From NCBI GenBank assembly GCA_013396995.1, contig VWZP01002668.1, positions 56,440 through 120,439 on the forward strand: a stretch of DNA of 64,000 nt, given 5' to 3'. Source of the stretch: Dicaeum eximium (lineage: Eukaryota; Chordata; Aves; Passeriformes; Dicaeidae). This document shows positions 34,491 through 45,737 of this stretch, piece after piece. Within the stretch, counting starts at the first letter, position 1. Every line of letters starts with the position of its first letter. The position numbers and the translations under genes are program-made. Under the pieces are notes generated by a model that saw nothing but the letters and a program-made list of their open reading frames with translations, was not told the origin of the DNA and made no database searches.

Positions 34491-35719
34491 CTGGGGAGCG
34501 GAGATGGGATGGGCTGAAGGTGGGATGGGGTAAAGAGTGACCACCACGGTGCCCTGCCATGCCCAGTGTGGAAGGGCCCCCACGGCTTCCTTTCAGTCAA
34601 GCCACGCCAAGTGGTGGGGTGGGAGGGCAAGAGAGCCCAGTGCTGCCTAGTTATCTTCACACATGCTCCTACCCCTGGTTTTGGGGCCTCTCTGTCTTCT
34701 CCCCACCCCCAGTAACTGATATGGACACTCCCTCCATCCCTTCTCCCCTCTGCTTGAAGTCCTCTTCCACCTTTTTGGAAGCTTGTGTGATTCCTATGTC
34801 AAAGTCACCCCCAGCAATGCCACTTGTGGCTCCAGGAGACCGAAACCCAGGGCCACGCCCTTGCTGGCTGCTCTCCCCTCTCCTGACCCCCCTGCAGCTG
34901 GGTACCTTTGATGGTCGCACCGATGACCTGCTGCGTCAGGTCTGTGGCTGTGCTCCAGCTCAGGCCCTGGTCAGCGCTGGTGACACAGCAGAGGCGGGTG
35001 ACGTTTTGGCCAGTGACAATCTGGTAGGCTTCAGGTGTCCTGCCCAGCACCGTGATGAAGAAGAGGAAGAGGGTGCCCGTGAACTCGTCGTAGAGTGGGC
35101 AGGGGTTCATGGACCGATGGTGCTGCAGCGTTGCCGTCTCCAGCACACGCATGTCTTCCCACTGCCCAGGGAGGAGGAGGAGGAGGAGAGGACAGAGAGG
35201 AGTAAGGACCATCCCACTTTTTTGCCCAGAGCAGCTGTGGCTGCCCCATCCCTGAAGTGTTCCTGGCTGGGTTGGATGGGGCTTAGAGCCCCATCCCCAT
35301 TGGGATGGCAGAAGGTGTCCCTGCCCATGGCAGGGCATGGAACGAGACAGCCTTTGAGGTCCTTTGCAACCAAAACCAACCCATGACCCTATGATTCATT
35401 TCAGCCACACCAGCCTCCTCTCCTCACGTGGCTGTCTCCGGGAGCCGGGCTGTGCCACACCCAAGCGATAAGGACAGCCGCCAGTGTGTCCCCAGCCCCG
35501 CCTGTGTCCCTGTCCCACCTCCACGTAGCTGCCGTAGATGGTGCCGCGGCGCAGCACCAGCAGGTTGGCGTGGGCATCGTCGGCGCTGAGCCGCTCCTCG
35601 GCGAACGCCAGCAGCTTGGCCACGCAGGGCAGGTAGAGCAGGGCGGGCACTCGGTACGTGACACCGTTGGATTCCTTCTCAAAGAGCACGGTCCGCGCCG
35701 GGAAGTGCCGGGAGCCCAT
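33451..35719 (-). CDS. NEU4: NEU4, sialidase 4 (exo-alpha-sialidase)
   Basis: Glycoside hydrolase family 33 enzyme that removes terminal sialic acids from glycoproteins and gangliosides at inner membranes. Exons from the 5' end: 35519-35719, 34906-35161 and 33451-34490 (TAG), giving 498 residues; human isoforms are 484-496. The YRVP motif with the catalytic-pocket Arg is at residues 22-25, LVLRRG at 54-59, Asp boxes at SADQGLSW and SDDHGRGW, and the active-site Tyr in AYSDL near 423. A Pro/charged insert at about 287-377, found in NEU4 but not in NEU2 or NEU3, supports this paralogue, as does GAL3ST2 next door. The start was chosen because it matches the family N-terminus; a splice acceptor lies five bases before the ATG, so a 5' non-coding exon is expected. 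The tail, residues 482-498, is polybasic and ends CLLS. Confidence 0.92.
34906..35161 (-). CDS. NEU4: NEU4 coding exon 2
   Basis: Residues 68-153, WEDMRVLETATLQHHRSMNP onward. It holds the first clear Asp box, SADQGLSW. The acceptor is gggcag and the donor GTACCC. Confidence 0.92.
35225..35398 (+). mobile_element. CR1 LINE 3' fragment in NEU4 intron 1
   Basis: Contains the AAGGTGTCCCTGCCCATGGC word, TTTGAGGTCC and a CCTATGATTC end typical of CR1 3' ends. Confidence 0.8.
35519..35719 (-). CDS. NEU4: NEU4 coding exon 1
   Basis: Residues 1-67, MGSRHFPARTVLFEKES onward to GTIYGSYVE, containing YRVP and the catalytic Asp region ADDAH. The donor is GTGGGA. A probable acceptor CTGCAG ends at 35725, five bases before the ATG. 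Confidence 0.9.
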
Positions 35720-35976
35720 GGCAGCTGCAGCAGAAGGATGTGGTGGGCTGATGGAGGTGGGGGGGACCGGCTGCTGGGCATGGCCAGGGGTGTGAGGCTG
35801 TGCTTGGAGGGGTTTGGGGGTTAACTTGGTTCGCTTGGGTCTGGGTAACCCCCGGGAGCAGGGGCTGAGGGACAGGGCTGGGGTGGAGGAGGGTTAAGTG
35901 TGTGCTGGCAAGTCACCACAGCTCAGAGCTGGATCAGGGCATAGGGTACCAGCGAGGACGCTGAGCTGCGGATCCC

Positions 35977-36004
35977 AAAATAAAATAAAATAAAATAAAA
36001 TAAA
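35977..36004 (+). repeat. (AAAAT)n microsatellite
   Basis: Five uninterrupted AAAAT pentamers plus a partial unit, about 260 bases upstream of the NEU4 start codon. Confidence 0.85.
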
Positions 36005-36904
36005 TTTCATCTTTAAGATGCTCGTCTGGGAAATCAAGGCCGGTGAGCAGAGACCTGCAGCTCCACGCTCTGTTCCAGCGGGCATTGGGAGGGCAGAGCC
36101 CACAGACGAGGCCTCCGGAGCAGCCCAGGCTCCTGGCAGGGTCAGGGAGTGTTGCTGTGCCTCTGCTGCCTCCCGGGCAATGGACCCAGCTGGGCCCTTG
36201 TTCTCCCTCCTCCGTGGGGGAACCTGAGATGCACCGCACGGTCAGGGGGGTGCCCGGCTGGGCTGTCCCTGTGGCAGCGGGTGGGAGCTGTTCCCAAATG
36301 CCTTTCCTTCAGGGACAGCTCAACTTACATGTCCCTGCATTTCCCTGGAGATGACCCCCACAGAAGGAGATGGGCATCCCCTCCAGGCGCAGCCGGAGCA
36401 GCCACGAGCCGCTCTCACCTGTGGTTTCATCAGGAGCTTCTGCTGACTCAACACCCCCCTGGAGAAAGCGAAGGCACTCACCGTGTCGTGCTCAGCTGGA
36501 GTGTCCCTCTGTCCCTCGGCCCCGTCGCGGAGTAACGCCGGCTTTCCGCAGAGCTGTGGCCTCAGTGCTTCGCCGCCACCCCGTCCCTGGCAGGGTCCCC
36601 GCTCCGATGGGTCACGGGGCTCCCTCGGCGGTGCCCGGCACAAATCCCTGAGTCAGCAGCGGCGCTGCCGTGGCACAAAGGCTCCCTTATGGGCCGGGCA
36701 CAGCCGGGGGCCCGCGCCTGCCCAGCCACCGTGCTCGGACCCCCGGGAGGGCATGCAAGGGGATCCACGGGGCGGGAATTGCATCTCCTGCCTCAGTTCC
36801 CCTCCTCCTGCACGCTTCCCTGTACAGGGGCTCCAGCCCATGTTCACCACAGTCCACCCCGCCATGAGCTCCCCAGCCTGGGAGGTGCGGTCCAGAGGGT
36901 CCCA

Positions 36905-37060
36905 GCCCTGCCAGGACCCCCAGCCTTCCATGGACCCCCAGCCCTTCCAGCCTTTCCAGGACCCCCAGCTCTGTCTGGATCCCCAGCACCACAGAATTCA
37001 CAAACTTCCCAGGAACCCTAGCCCTCCCAGGATCCCCAGGTTTCCCAAGATCCCCACCTG
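36905..37060 (+). repeat. Degenerate CCAGGA/CCCCCAG minisatellite
   Basis: Repeated words of the form CCAGGACCCCCAG(C/T) with variable spacing, decayed but clearly periodic. Confidence 0.55.
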
Positions 37061-38579
37061 CACATAAATCAGCTACTAAGAAAATATTTTTATATCTATA
37101 TTCCAATATTCCATCTCTGTGATCAGTTTTGCTACAAGGGCTTGACAAAATTCATATGGCAAATCACAGATCAGAAGCTCCAAGGGGAAAACTGAGGCAG
37201 AGGCTGCAGAACTGCCTGGAAAGGGCCCCTGGGATGGCCCAGGGTGACCACGTGTGGCTCCAGCGGCTCCACCTGACTGCTACAAAAGCCTCCCAAGCCT
37301 TGGGTTAATTTTAGTGAGGCAAAGTGCTGTTAATCTGGGTTGTCCCTGCTGGACACCTGGGCTGGTTAACCCCTGCCTCAGCTGCTAAACATAATTGAGG
37401 AAAATCCTGGCTCTGCTTCTCACCCCTCTCCCCCTGCCAGCATCACTCCCGCTTCCCAACTGGAGCTGCTGCCCCACAGCTTCACCCCCAAGGCAACACT
37501 GCCAGCCAAATGAGCCCAGATCCATCCTCCCCATCCTGTCATCCAGGGCCCTGCTGCTGTGGCAGTGCCAGGAAGGTTTGTGAGGATGGCAGCACCAAGC
37601 CCAATGGATTTGGTGTCACTGCTTGTCATCTGCTCCCAACACATCTGTCAGTGCCAACTTACACTGACAAAACCTCGGTGTTTTAAAGCTGAGCCAGCAT
37701 CTCCTCCTGCTCGTGCTGGTCAGGGCAGCAGCAGGGACCTGGAGGCACCAGTGTGCCCAAAGCTGTGCCTCACTCCATCTCCTCCTAATCCCTGCTGGAG
37801 AGCTTGGCCAACACAGCAATGGGAGCCCCAAAAAAGCGTCTGCTGATAAAGGGCTCTGGGGATGCTGCACCTAAAGGAACATCCATGCCCAGGGACCCTT
37901 GCCCAAGAGCGAGAAGCAAAAGCACAAAACCTCCTCCCAGGGGAGCACTGAGCTCTCCCACATGGGACAGAGGCCCATTCACCTGGTGACACATGTGAGA
38001 GGCACAGCTCACATGCCACTGGGCAAGGCAGCCAGCCTGCCTGGCTTTGGGCAGGGCAGGGACTCCCACACCAAAGGCAGCTCCAGCAGCATGTGGTGGT
38101 CAGTCCTCACTGAGTGTGGATGCTGCTGCATGGGACACCCACCATCTCTCCTGCTTCTTTGGGCACTGTGTCCCCTTGTCACACTCCCCTCACTTCCCTC
38201 TCCCTCCCCTAAACCCTCCAAAATCAGGACTTGCTCCAGTGAGCTGTGACCAGACTGATGTAACGATGGATATCAAATAAAATCAAATGAAGGCAAATGA
38301 CCACGCTCCTGATTAATGATTAAGAGGCTGGAATGTCTTGGCCAGCTGCAGCCAGCTTGGCTCCTTCCAGCCAGGAGCAGGCAGGTGGGATCACCCAGGA
38401 TCTGGTCAGTGCAAAGCCTTTGGCTCAAGGTCCCCAAAAAGAGACCAACCACCAACTTGGTGTCCCTAAACAAAGCCCCCAATGCCTCTCCCTCATGCAC
38501 AAGAGTCCCATGGGTCAGTTATGTGTCAGACAAAGGGTGATGCAAAGCTGTGGGAAGCCACAGTGGGTTGCCACTTGCC

Positions 38580-39440
38580 CTAATTGGACACTGGGACCTG
38601 CATCTTCTCCTGGAGGCTGGTCCACAGCAATGGCAATCCCACGTCTTTCCTCTTCTTGTGTGGGTGTTGGACAGCGTAGAGGTAGGACATGTACTGGAGC
38701 TCTGGCACGACCATTTTCTGGCAGGTTCTCAGAGTCCTGTTGTCCAAGTCTTGTTTGAGGTTGTAACCCAGGATATTTGCAGCTCCTGACTGAAAAGGCA
38801 GGAGAGCTTTATTCCTGATGTGATCCTTCCTCACTGCCTCCTGCTCTGAGAGACAAGTCTCCATGAGCTCCTTCTGCCTGGCCCGCAGGTGATCCACCTC
38901 CTTTTCCAGCACCTCGAGCCCTATGGTCTCCCCAATTCTCCTCCAGAAGCTCTGGTTGAAGTGCAGGTAGAGCTGCCAGTCCAGCGAGCACCACGCTTTT
39001 ATCTGCTCCTCGCTTTCTGGAGTCAACGTCTGGACAGTGTCCTGGCTTCTGGAATTGAGCTTGAAGTAAATCACATCATCCAGATCCCAGCACAAAGTGT
39101 GCTTCAGGAGGATCATGGACTCATCAAAGTAGTCTGCTATCAAGATGAGGGGGAAGTTCTGCTCGATCTCCTGCAGCACAGCCTGGGTGTAGTTGGTGTC
39201 ATCCTCGGCGTTGTTGTCGTAGCCGAAGTCAAACCACATGATATTCCTGGCGTAGATGTTTTTCCTGTGATCTGCTGGGTGGTAATACTTTGTGGGTGAT
39301 GCCAGGAACTCGTTCACGTTCTTGGAGCTCCTGAAGGCAGGCACACAGTCCTTGTAGTAGATGTAGGAAGACTCCAGCAGAGGAATGGGGTTCCTCAGGA
39401 TGGAGAAGTAGAAGGTGTTGGCTGCCATCACCTTTTTTAC
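38580..39440 (-). CDS. GAL3ST2: GAL3ST2 coding exon 4 (catalytic C-terminal part)
   Basis: Encodes 286 residues from VKKVMAANTFYFSILRNP to QEKMQVPVSN and a stop. Family marks are NMWFDFG-like IMWFDFGYD, LDDVIYFKLNSRS, ADYFDESMILL, LGYNLKQDLDN and PELQYMSYLYA. The acceptor is aaatag. Confidence 0.95.
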   Translation of the reverse strand, partial: VKKVMAANTFYFSILRNPIPLLESSYIYYKDCVPAFRSSKNVNEFLASPTKYYHPADHRKNIYARNIMWFDFGYDNNAEDDTNYTQAVLQEIEQNFPLILIADYFDESMILLKHTLCWDLDDVIYFKLNSRSQDTVQTLTPESEEQIKAWCSLDWQLYLHFNQSFWRRIGETIGLEVLEKEVDHLRARQKELMETCLSEQEAVRKDHIRNKALLPFQSGAANILGYNLKQDLDNRTLRTCQKMVVPELQYMSYLYAVQHPHKKRKDVGLPLLWTSLQEKMQVPVSN

Positions 39441-42400
39441 CTATTTGTGGGAGGAAGAAGAGGATAGTCCTGTCCCAACCAAGTTTCTCCTCAGGTGTTA
39501 TGGCTCTTTCTTACCTCCAAGGCATTAAACCGCAGGTGGTTGCACATGATATTGTAATTTTGGCCTATGGTTTCAAAACCCTCCACAAAGTGGGCCATGA
39601 AAGTCCTTGGATATCCCAGGTGGAAGAGCTGGTCAGCAGGGAGGGCGACAGTGAGGTTGAACTTCTCTGCAAACCTGAACATGATGTTGAGCACAGTGCT
39701 GCTGGCAGTCTTGTGGGTTTTCAGGAACATGACGTTTGTCTTGGCATGGCATGGTGTGGGAGGGATCAGCAGCTCCTCGTGGCTCTTTGAGATTCTGCAG
39801 GAAGGTGACAGATGGGACAAAGAGACTCTCTGGTGCTGCACCCCACCTCTGAGACCTGGCAAAGCCAAACCCAGGTGCTCCTCTGACACCACACCTGCAA
39901 CTTGCAGGTCTAAGGCTGCATCCATATCAGCCCCAACCCTCCAGTGTAGATGTTTTCCGTCCCCAGTTTCTCCCTCTCCAGATTCCCACTTACCAAAGAC
40001 TTCAGCTCAATCCCCTTTTCCCACACAGCTGATTTTGTCCCAAAGAGGTTGTGCTTTGCCTAATTGGATTCCTTCCCCAAACATGGATCGAGGACCTGGC
40101 TTTGGGCCACCACCTTTCGAGCATTAGTCCAAGCCTCATGACAAATCAAGCAGGTGTCAGAGGTCACATCCCAGCTGCTCCAGGCACAGGAAACTGTGCA
40201 CCCTTGCTTCTGCCTCACTTACCTGTAATTCTTACTCTTCATATGGAAGAATCCCGAGAGGCAGGTAAGTCCCAGGCAGAAGCTGAAAATGATGACACAT
40301 CTGGGATTCCTGGGAAAAAAAAAAGAGTTTCAGTGGATTTTTATCCAATAGTCCCGCCCCAAACCACCACATTTCGCGTCTTGCCCTTGGGAACTTTAAT
40401 CAATGTGAGCAGAGTTTTATATCTCAGTTTTATATCTCTGGCAGCCACCTTTGGACCCTGAGCTGTGTCAGCAGCTCTGGCATCAGAGGCAAGACAGTGA
40501 GAAATTGCACTTTCATTATTACTCTCCTAATTTTGGCCTTTGGCAAGACACAGTGTGCTTCAGGCAGAGCCTAAGCTCTTCCCACAGCCTCCTGCTCTGC
40601 TTGGCTGCCTTTTGTTTTGCTTTTCTTTTGGTTTTCTGGGGCTTTAGAGCTTATTCACTATTCAAACTCCTAGATTATTCACCAGAAAACGGGCCCTTTG
40701 TAGGGGTATAAAGACTTCCCTGGTGAGAAACCTGAGCAGCTCCTGTAATCACATCACATCACTCCAGAAGATGAGGATTGGAAAAAACCACTAAAACTGA
40801 GGGGGAAAAAATCCACTAAACTGAGGTTCTTTTGCAATATAAATATGATTTTTCAAGACAGAAAATCAAATAACCCAACAGCACCTGTAATGGATTTATT
40901 ACACCCCACTTTCTAATGGGAGGAGTGGATAATGATGAGCGAGGAGTCTTTTCTAGCACTAATTAAGCAACCATGATGTATCAAGGTATCCCTGCACATT
41001 GCAGGGGGTTGGAATGGGATGGTCTTTAACATCTCTTCCAATTCAAACCATCCTATGATACCATGGGCATCATCAGTGCACTCCAGCTGGGACACAGAGA
41101 GGATCTTTTGAAGGTTTGATGCCCACCTAAAAGGAATTTTTCACCACCAAGTTTGATCTGACTTCTCTCATCCTAGAAGCTTTTTTAGCTCTGTGTGAAT
41201 CTCATATTTGCAGACATGCCCAAAATGCAGCAGATCTGGCTCAGGCTTTGCACTGTTTTGAGAAGATATAATCCAAATTTACAGCATGGTGTGGTCACAT
41301 TTGTGGTTTCCACTCTCCAAAGGGAGCAAGCAAGCCTTCAAGCCTTCCTCCAAGAGCCTTTCCCAAAGCCAGGGACAACCCTCAGTCATAGTTCCTACCA
41401 ACCTCTGGCAGGAATTTGCAGCACAGCTTCTGCACAAAGTTTCAAGACAGACCTGCAGGTGAGACTTCATCGGGATTTCCTAATTTTTTGGCCCCAGGCC
41501 TGTTAGGGGGATGGGAGTGGGACAATCCCCTGTCCTTGGAGATGAAATGGGAGAAGAAAGGCAGAGGAGCCCATGGCCAGTGAGCAGGCTACACGCAGCC
41601 CCCACACCAATATTCTTGGTCTTTCATTTACTGAAGCTGCCATATATCTGATGGTTTTCCAAATCACGTCACCCTGCCTGCCTGGAGGTCCTTCCTAAGC
41701 TGACATCCTCCTGCTGCACCTTTTCTGTCGAGTTTAATGGGTGCGGTAACAGTCCATTTATTAATTTAGGTAGAGTCCCCAAAATGACAACTCTGAATGA
41801 TGTTTTATGGGGCAAACAAATCACATACACCCAAAATCATCCTGAAGGCAGATCCAGATCACAATATGCTCTAGAAGAACTATCAATCCCTTCTGCTGCA
41901 AGAGGACAGGCTCTGTAGACCTCTGCACCTTATCACCTCAAGGCATCCCACAATATTTTAATGGTTGTTTACTTAAATAAAGGATTACACGGTGCCATTC
42001 TGCCTCCAAATATTCCAATAGTCCAGAATGAGTAAGACATGACACCTGTTTGAAAATCTGAGAATTATTACATTTCAGGCTCTCTATGCTTCAAATACAT
42101 GTAATGGAAATTATGAGACTATCAAGAAGCATTTGGAAAATGCTGTTGTGCACTTGGTGTGGTATTTGAGGTTGTCCTTTGCAGGACCAGGAGTTGCACC
42201 TGATGATCCCTGTGGATCCCTTCCAGCTCAGAATGTTCTGATTCTATGTCTGCAAACCTGCACTGGGGTTTCACCCCTGCTTGGCCCCCACCACCCTGGC
42301 ACATCTCTGTGAGAGCCCTAAGCTGAGTTCCCTTGGTGTCACACAGACCCCTTTGTCAGAACACTTCAAGTCTCTTATGTGCACGGCACCATGGAATTGT

Positions 42401-44197
42401 TTAGGTTGTGAAATATCTCTAAGATCTGGTGCAGCAAAGTTCAAGAGAGAAAGCGCCAACTTGAATGTTGTACGAAGTTACCTGAATGAGCCTGGAAGGC
42501 CTTTGAGAAACACATGGGAGCTGACTGCTAAGATACAAAAGTCTAAGAAGCCAAAAATTCCGTGGCGCACTTGGCAGGGCTGGTGCCAGAGGTTCCACTT
42601 GCCTTTCCAGCCTGTGCTCTGCTCTCCTCTGGGAAGAAAACATGGAAAACTACCTCTCCTTGAGGTGCATCTATAGATAGTTTAAGCTTGGGACCCCCTT
42701 CCTGTTCCTTTGACTTAAGCCAAAAATAACAGACATCTGCATCAAACTAACAGGGTTTGTTTAAATTAAAAGACCTGGAACACAGGCAAGAAATACCAAT
42801 GGCAAAATTAATCCCTTCCCTGGAGCAAATTGTAACTTATTCTATAGGTTATCAACAACTTGCAGGGATTACTTCAGCTAGATCTTCCTGCAAAGCAAGT
42901 TTTAGTTTGGCACCCCAAGCACTCAGCTCCCTCTGCCCTTACCTTGGAATCCACCCAGGGCTTTTCATGCTGCTGCGAGCTGGGAAGTATCTCCTTTGCA
43001 AATCGACTCCAGTGCCTGTTTGTCTCCTCTGGCTCTCAGTGGCAAAGTCTCTCTTTCTAGCATCCCTTCACTGCTATAAATGCCTGGGATAGGTGAAGAC
43101 AAAGGGAGTGGCTAGGTATTCCCAAAAGGGGGTGGGAGTTAATTAATAATCGTGAAAAGCGCTGGTAGGGCAGGACATCAACACCGGTGTATAACACAGC
43201 TGCCTCGGGACACGGCGTTCGCAGCAGCTCTGCCGGGAACGAAAGGTTCAACTGGGATTCCTCAGAGGGGATCCCTTTCTCTCCTGGCTGCAGGAGGGAG
43301 GCTCACAGCAGCATCCAGGCAGGGGGCTGCTGGAGGGCACAGGACCTTTGTCACCCTTCACAACATCACATCGTCAGGGGCCATGGTCAGTGCCTGCTGT
43401 CCCTTTTATCTGCTTCTTGCTCGGTGGGTAAGGACAGGAATTCCCTGCCAGACACATTTGGCAAGAGCAAATTAGGGGCAACAGCAAAACAGAAATGGTG
43501 TTCACCTATGGAAAATTCCTCTTCAAACATTTAGACTTCAAACTTTTTGGTAAAAATGTAATTATTGTAGCTGGAGGGTAAGAGCTTAACAGACTTGGCT
43601 GTATCCAGGCCTAGGGAGGGAGAAATCTTGCCCCTAAAGGGACATTATTTTATGCTTTATCTCTGGTATTATTAACAACTGTTACAATTCCTATTATGCA
43701 GGAATTTTAGATTCCACCGAGCCTGCTGTACACTAGCACTTCTGGGTGCAAAAACTGGGTTTGATGGTTGCAGTTTGCAGTTCTGGGAGAGCAGAATCTG
43801 TCCTGCAGGTCTGGAGGTGGGGTCATCTCCCCGCTCCCCATACCGGGATGAAGCCAATGCTCTCCTCATTTGGGCAACTAAAAGCCTGGAACAGGGAGGG
43901 GGGTTGAGTTGTTACTTTGATCTTTTACAGCCATGCCGTGTTCCATGCACCTCCTGGTGGTCGTCTTTCCCTCCCCACACACAGTGCCACCTTTCTAACC
44001 CTTGTATGCTGGTGGCCCAACACGCCCCACCAACAGCCAAATCCTCAGCACTCCAGGATCCTTCAATGTTGTTACATTTCCAGAGCACCCAAATACACAG
44101 CATTTCTTTTTAAATCACAGCTTCCCCAGACCAGCCCCAACTCCAGCACTTACCAAGATGCAGAGATTAGCAAGGTGTAGGGTTGCTTTCCTTGCAT
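38580..44197 (-). CDS. GAL3ST2: GAL3ST2, galactose-3-O-sulfotransferase 2
   Basis: Golgi type II membrane enzyme that moves sulfate from PAPS to the 3-OH of beta-galactose on glycans. Exons from the 5' end: 44154-44197 (proposed), 40223-40309, 39515-39794 and 38580-39440, giving 423 residues; human has 398. Features: short cytoplasmic head; membrane anchor at about residues 19-37 (VIIFSFCLGLTCLSGFF); 5'-phosphosulfate loop FLKTHKTASST at 67-77; 3'-phosphate motif in YFSILRNP; sequons NLT, NQS and NRT. The last exon begins VKKVMAANTFYF, matching the human VQKVM..TFYF junction. Exons 2-4 are secure; exon 1 is chosen because it has an ATG, an upstream in-frame stop, a GTAAGT donor and the only matching phase I found. 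GAL3ST3 or GAL3ST4 are possible by motif, but the neighbours favour GAL3ST2. Confidence 0.88.
39515..39794 (-). CDS. GAL3ST2: GAL3ST2 coding exon 3 (PAPS 5' loop)
   Basis: Encodes ISKSHEELLIPP onward through NVMFLKTHKTASSTVLN and MCNHLRFNALE. The acceptor is ctgcag and the donor GTAAGA. Confidence 0.93.
40223..40309 (-). CDS. GAL3ST2: GAL3ST2 coding exon 2 (membrane anchor)
   Basis: Encodes NPRCVIIFSFCLGLTCLSGF onward to KSKNYR. The acceptor TTTTTCCCAG is strong and the donor is GTAAGT. One hydrophobic run fits a type II signal anchor. Confidence 0.85.
40985..41064 (+). mobile_element. CR1 LINE 3' end (GAL3ST2 intron 1)
   Basis: TGGAATGGGATGGTCTTTAA, CTCTTCCAATTCAAACCATC and CTATGATACCATG form a CR1 end. 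Confidence 0.75.
42165..42250 (+). mobile_element. CR1 LINE 3' end (GAL3ST2 intron 1)
   Basis: GCAGGACCAGGAGTTGCACC, TGATGATCCCTGTGGATCCC, TTCCAGCTCAG and GATTCTATG, another CR1 subfamily. Confidence 0.75.
44154..44197 (-). CDS. GAL3ST2: GAL3ST2 proposed first coding exon
   Basis: Encodes MQGKQPYTLLISAS and two bases of the next codon (Trp), completed by exon 2. The donor is GTAAGT, a purine is at -3 of the ATG, and an in-frame TGA lies seven codons upstream. Only 44 bases, so support is phase plus signals, not homology. Confidence 0.55.
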
Positions 44198-44211
44198 TTC
44201 TTGGTAGAACC

Positions 44212-44218
44212 TGAGTCA
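44212..44218 (+). promoter_or_regulatory. AP-1-like TGAGTCA motif upstream of GAL3ST2 start
   Basis: Perfect TGAGTCA, 15 bases upstream of the proposed GAL3ST2 ATG. It may fall inside the 5'UTR. A seven-base motif occurs often by chance. Confidence 0.25.
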
Positions 44219-44574
44219 ATGTGCTCTTTTATGGAGAATTTCTAGGGTTACTCTTGGCATAGCACCAGCTGCTGCTGGCAGGGGGGGCACATTTCAGCGA
44301 CCTCTTTCTCCTGTTACATTACACACGTCAGCTGTGTTATGTCTCCATCAGGAGCTGCTAGAGCCCAAGAATCACAAAAGCCCATTTTTTACACTTTTAC
44401 AATTGATTCATTGCTCTCTCCTGGGGTATTGTACACGAATCATCAGCTTTGGTTACACAAAAAAAAAAAAAAGGTGCCAGGTATGAATACTTGTCTTCAT
44501 GTGGAGGTGGGCTGCTCAGAGACTGGGGCAGGGCAGGGCAGGCACGTGACACAGAATTAATGAAGCTGGGGTGA

Positions 44575-45118
44575 GATTCATCTTTCCATCCTGCCTCTGC
44601 TCCCTGTTGGGGGTCAGGCACTGGGGGAGGTTGGCCCCTTGCAGCAGGATGGGGAGAATCAGAAGGTGGAAGTGCAAAAACTCGTGAGTGTGATAAGGTC
44701 AGTTTAACAGGTAAAGCAAAACCTGCACATGCAAGCAAATCAGAAGGAATTCATTCCCTGCTTCCCACCGCAGGCAGGTGTTCGGCCATTCCAGGAACGC
44801 TGGGCTCCACCATGCGTAACGGCGACTTGGGAACACCTCCATTCCTCCTTCCTCCCCAGCTTTTACTGCTGAGCACAGCCTCCTACTGCGTGGGAGACCT
44901 CTGTGGTCAGTCAGGGGTGGCTGTGTCCCCTCCCAGCTCCTTGCACACCCCAGCCCCACGCTGGTGGGGCAGGGTGAGGAGCAGAAAAGACCTTGATGTT
45001 GTGTAAGCACCACTCAGCAACAGCTACAACATTCCTGTGCTTCCATCGCTGATCCAAACACAGATCCAGACCAGCTACTGTCAAGAAAATTAACTCTATC
45101 CCAGCCATAAACCTGTAC
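44575..45118 (+). mobile_element. Avian endogenous retrovirus solo LTR (ERVL-like)
   Basis: The run from about 44690 matches an LTR family I know from bird genomes: TTTAACAGGTAAAGCAAAACC, a central CAGCTTTTACTGCTGAGCA TATA-region equivalent, GAGGAGCAGAAAAGACCTTG, TGTAAGCACCACTCAGCAAC and an end near AAAATTAACTCTATCCCAGCC. No internal retroviral genes lie beside it, so it is a solo LTR. Family assignment is from memory. Confidence 0.6.
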
Positions 45119-45737
45119 AGAGAGAGGCAAATGCAGTATAGAGGGCCAAGCCCTTACTGTGCCAGAAGACCACTGGTTCTAAGTGTGGAGCATTCACAGC
45201 ACTCTAGTATTTAAGTCTATCTCAGAAAAATTAAAGTTTGGACACAATGATTCTTTCTAAAAATACACATACATGTACCCACCCTGTCTCTCCCTCCTAT
45301 GAATAACAGTGCACCACAGTGCAGGGGACACCTTCCATTAGGCCAGGCCACCCAAATCCCTGTCCTGGAGCCTGGAGAAGATTGTGGGAAAGAGTACCCC
45401 AGGCTTTGCTGACATTCACTGCCCTGCCCATGTTGACAGAAAATATCCTTTTGTTGTAAAAGGTTGTCAGCTTAGTGACATTATTTACCTTTGGAAAATC
45501 CCCTGGCTCTTTCTTATCACCACCTGCTTCATTTGGACACAAGAAACCTGGGTTAAGAGTGACACATATCAGTAAAGAAGAATATAACTAGCAAACACCA
45601 AATAAGCCAGAAGATGAATGACTCACTACCCTCTGTAGCAGAAGGGTGACAAAGTGGTTTTGTACAGAAAACCATAAATTACATAACAGACTGTAGCACA
45701 AAAACCCAAACCCCAAAACCAAAAAAACCCCTCCATG

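Larger units (their letters stand above)
35720..38579. other. NEU4-GAL3ST2 intergenic region
   Basis: Should hold NEU4 5' non-coding exons and promoter, and the GAL3ST2 3'UTR. It contains a TAAAA microsatellite at 35977-36004, a GC-rich patch at about 36500-36780 that could be the NEU4 promoter, and a degenerate CCCAG-rich repeat at 36905-37060. No further gene is supported. Confidence 0.5.

Noticed and set aside
36483..37067. 194-residue open frame upstream of NEU4
   Set aside because: Runs through a degenerate CCCAG repeat; repetitive Pro/Gln composition and no recognisable domain.
39429..39431. GAL3ST2 start at MMAAN
   Set aside because: The first codon is GTG and lies inside an exon that begins at 39440 with VKKVM, matching the conserved internal junction.
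44459..44472. Poly-A run as a processed pseudogene tail
   Set aside because: No coding or retrocopied sequence precedes it.
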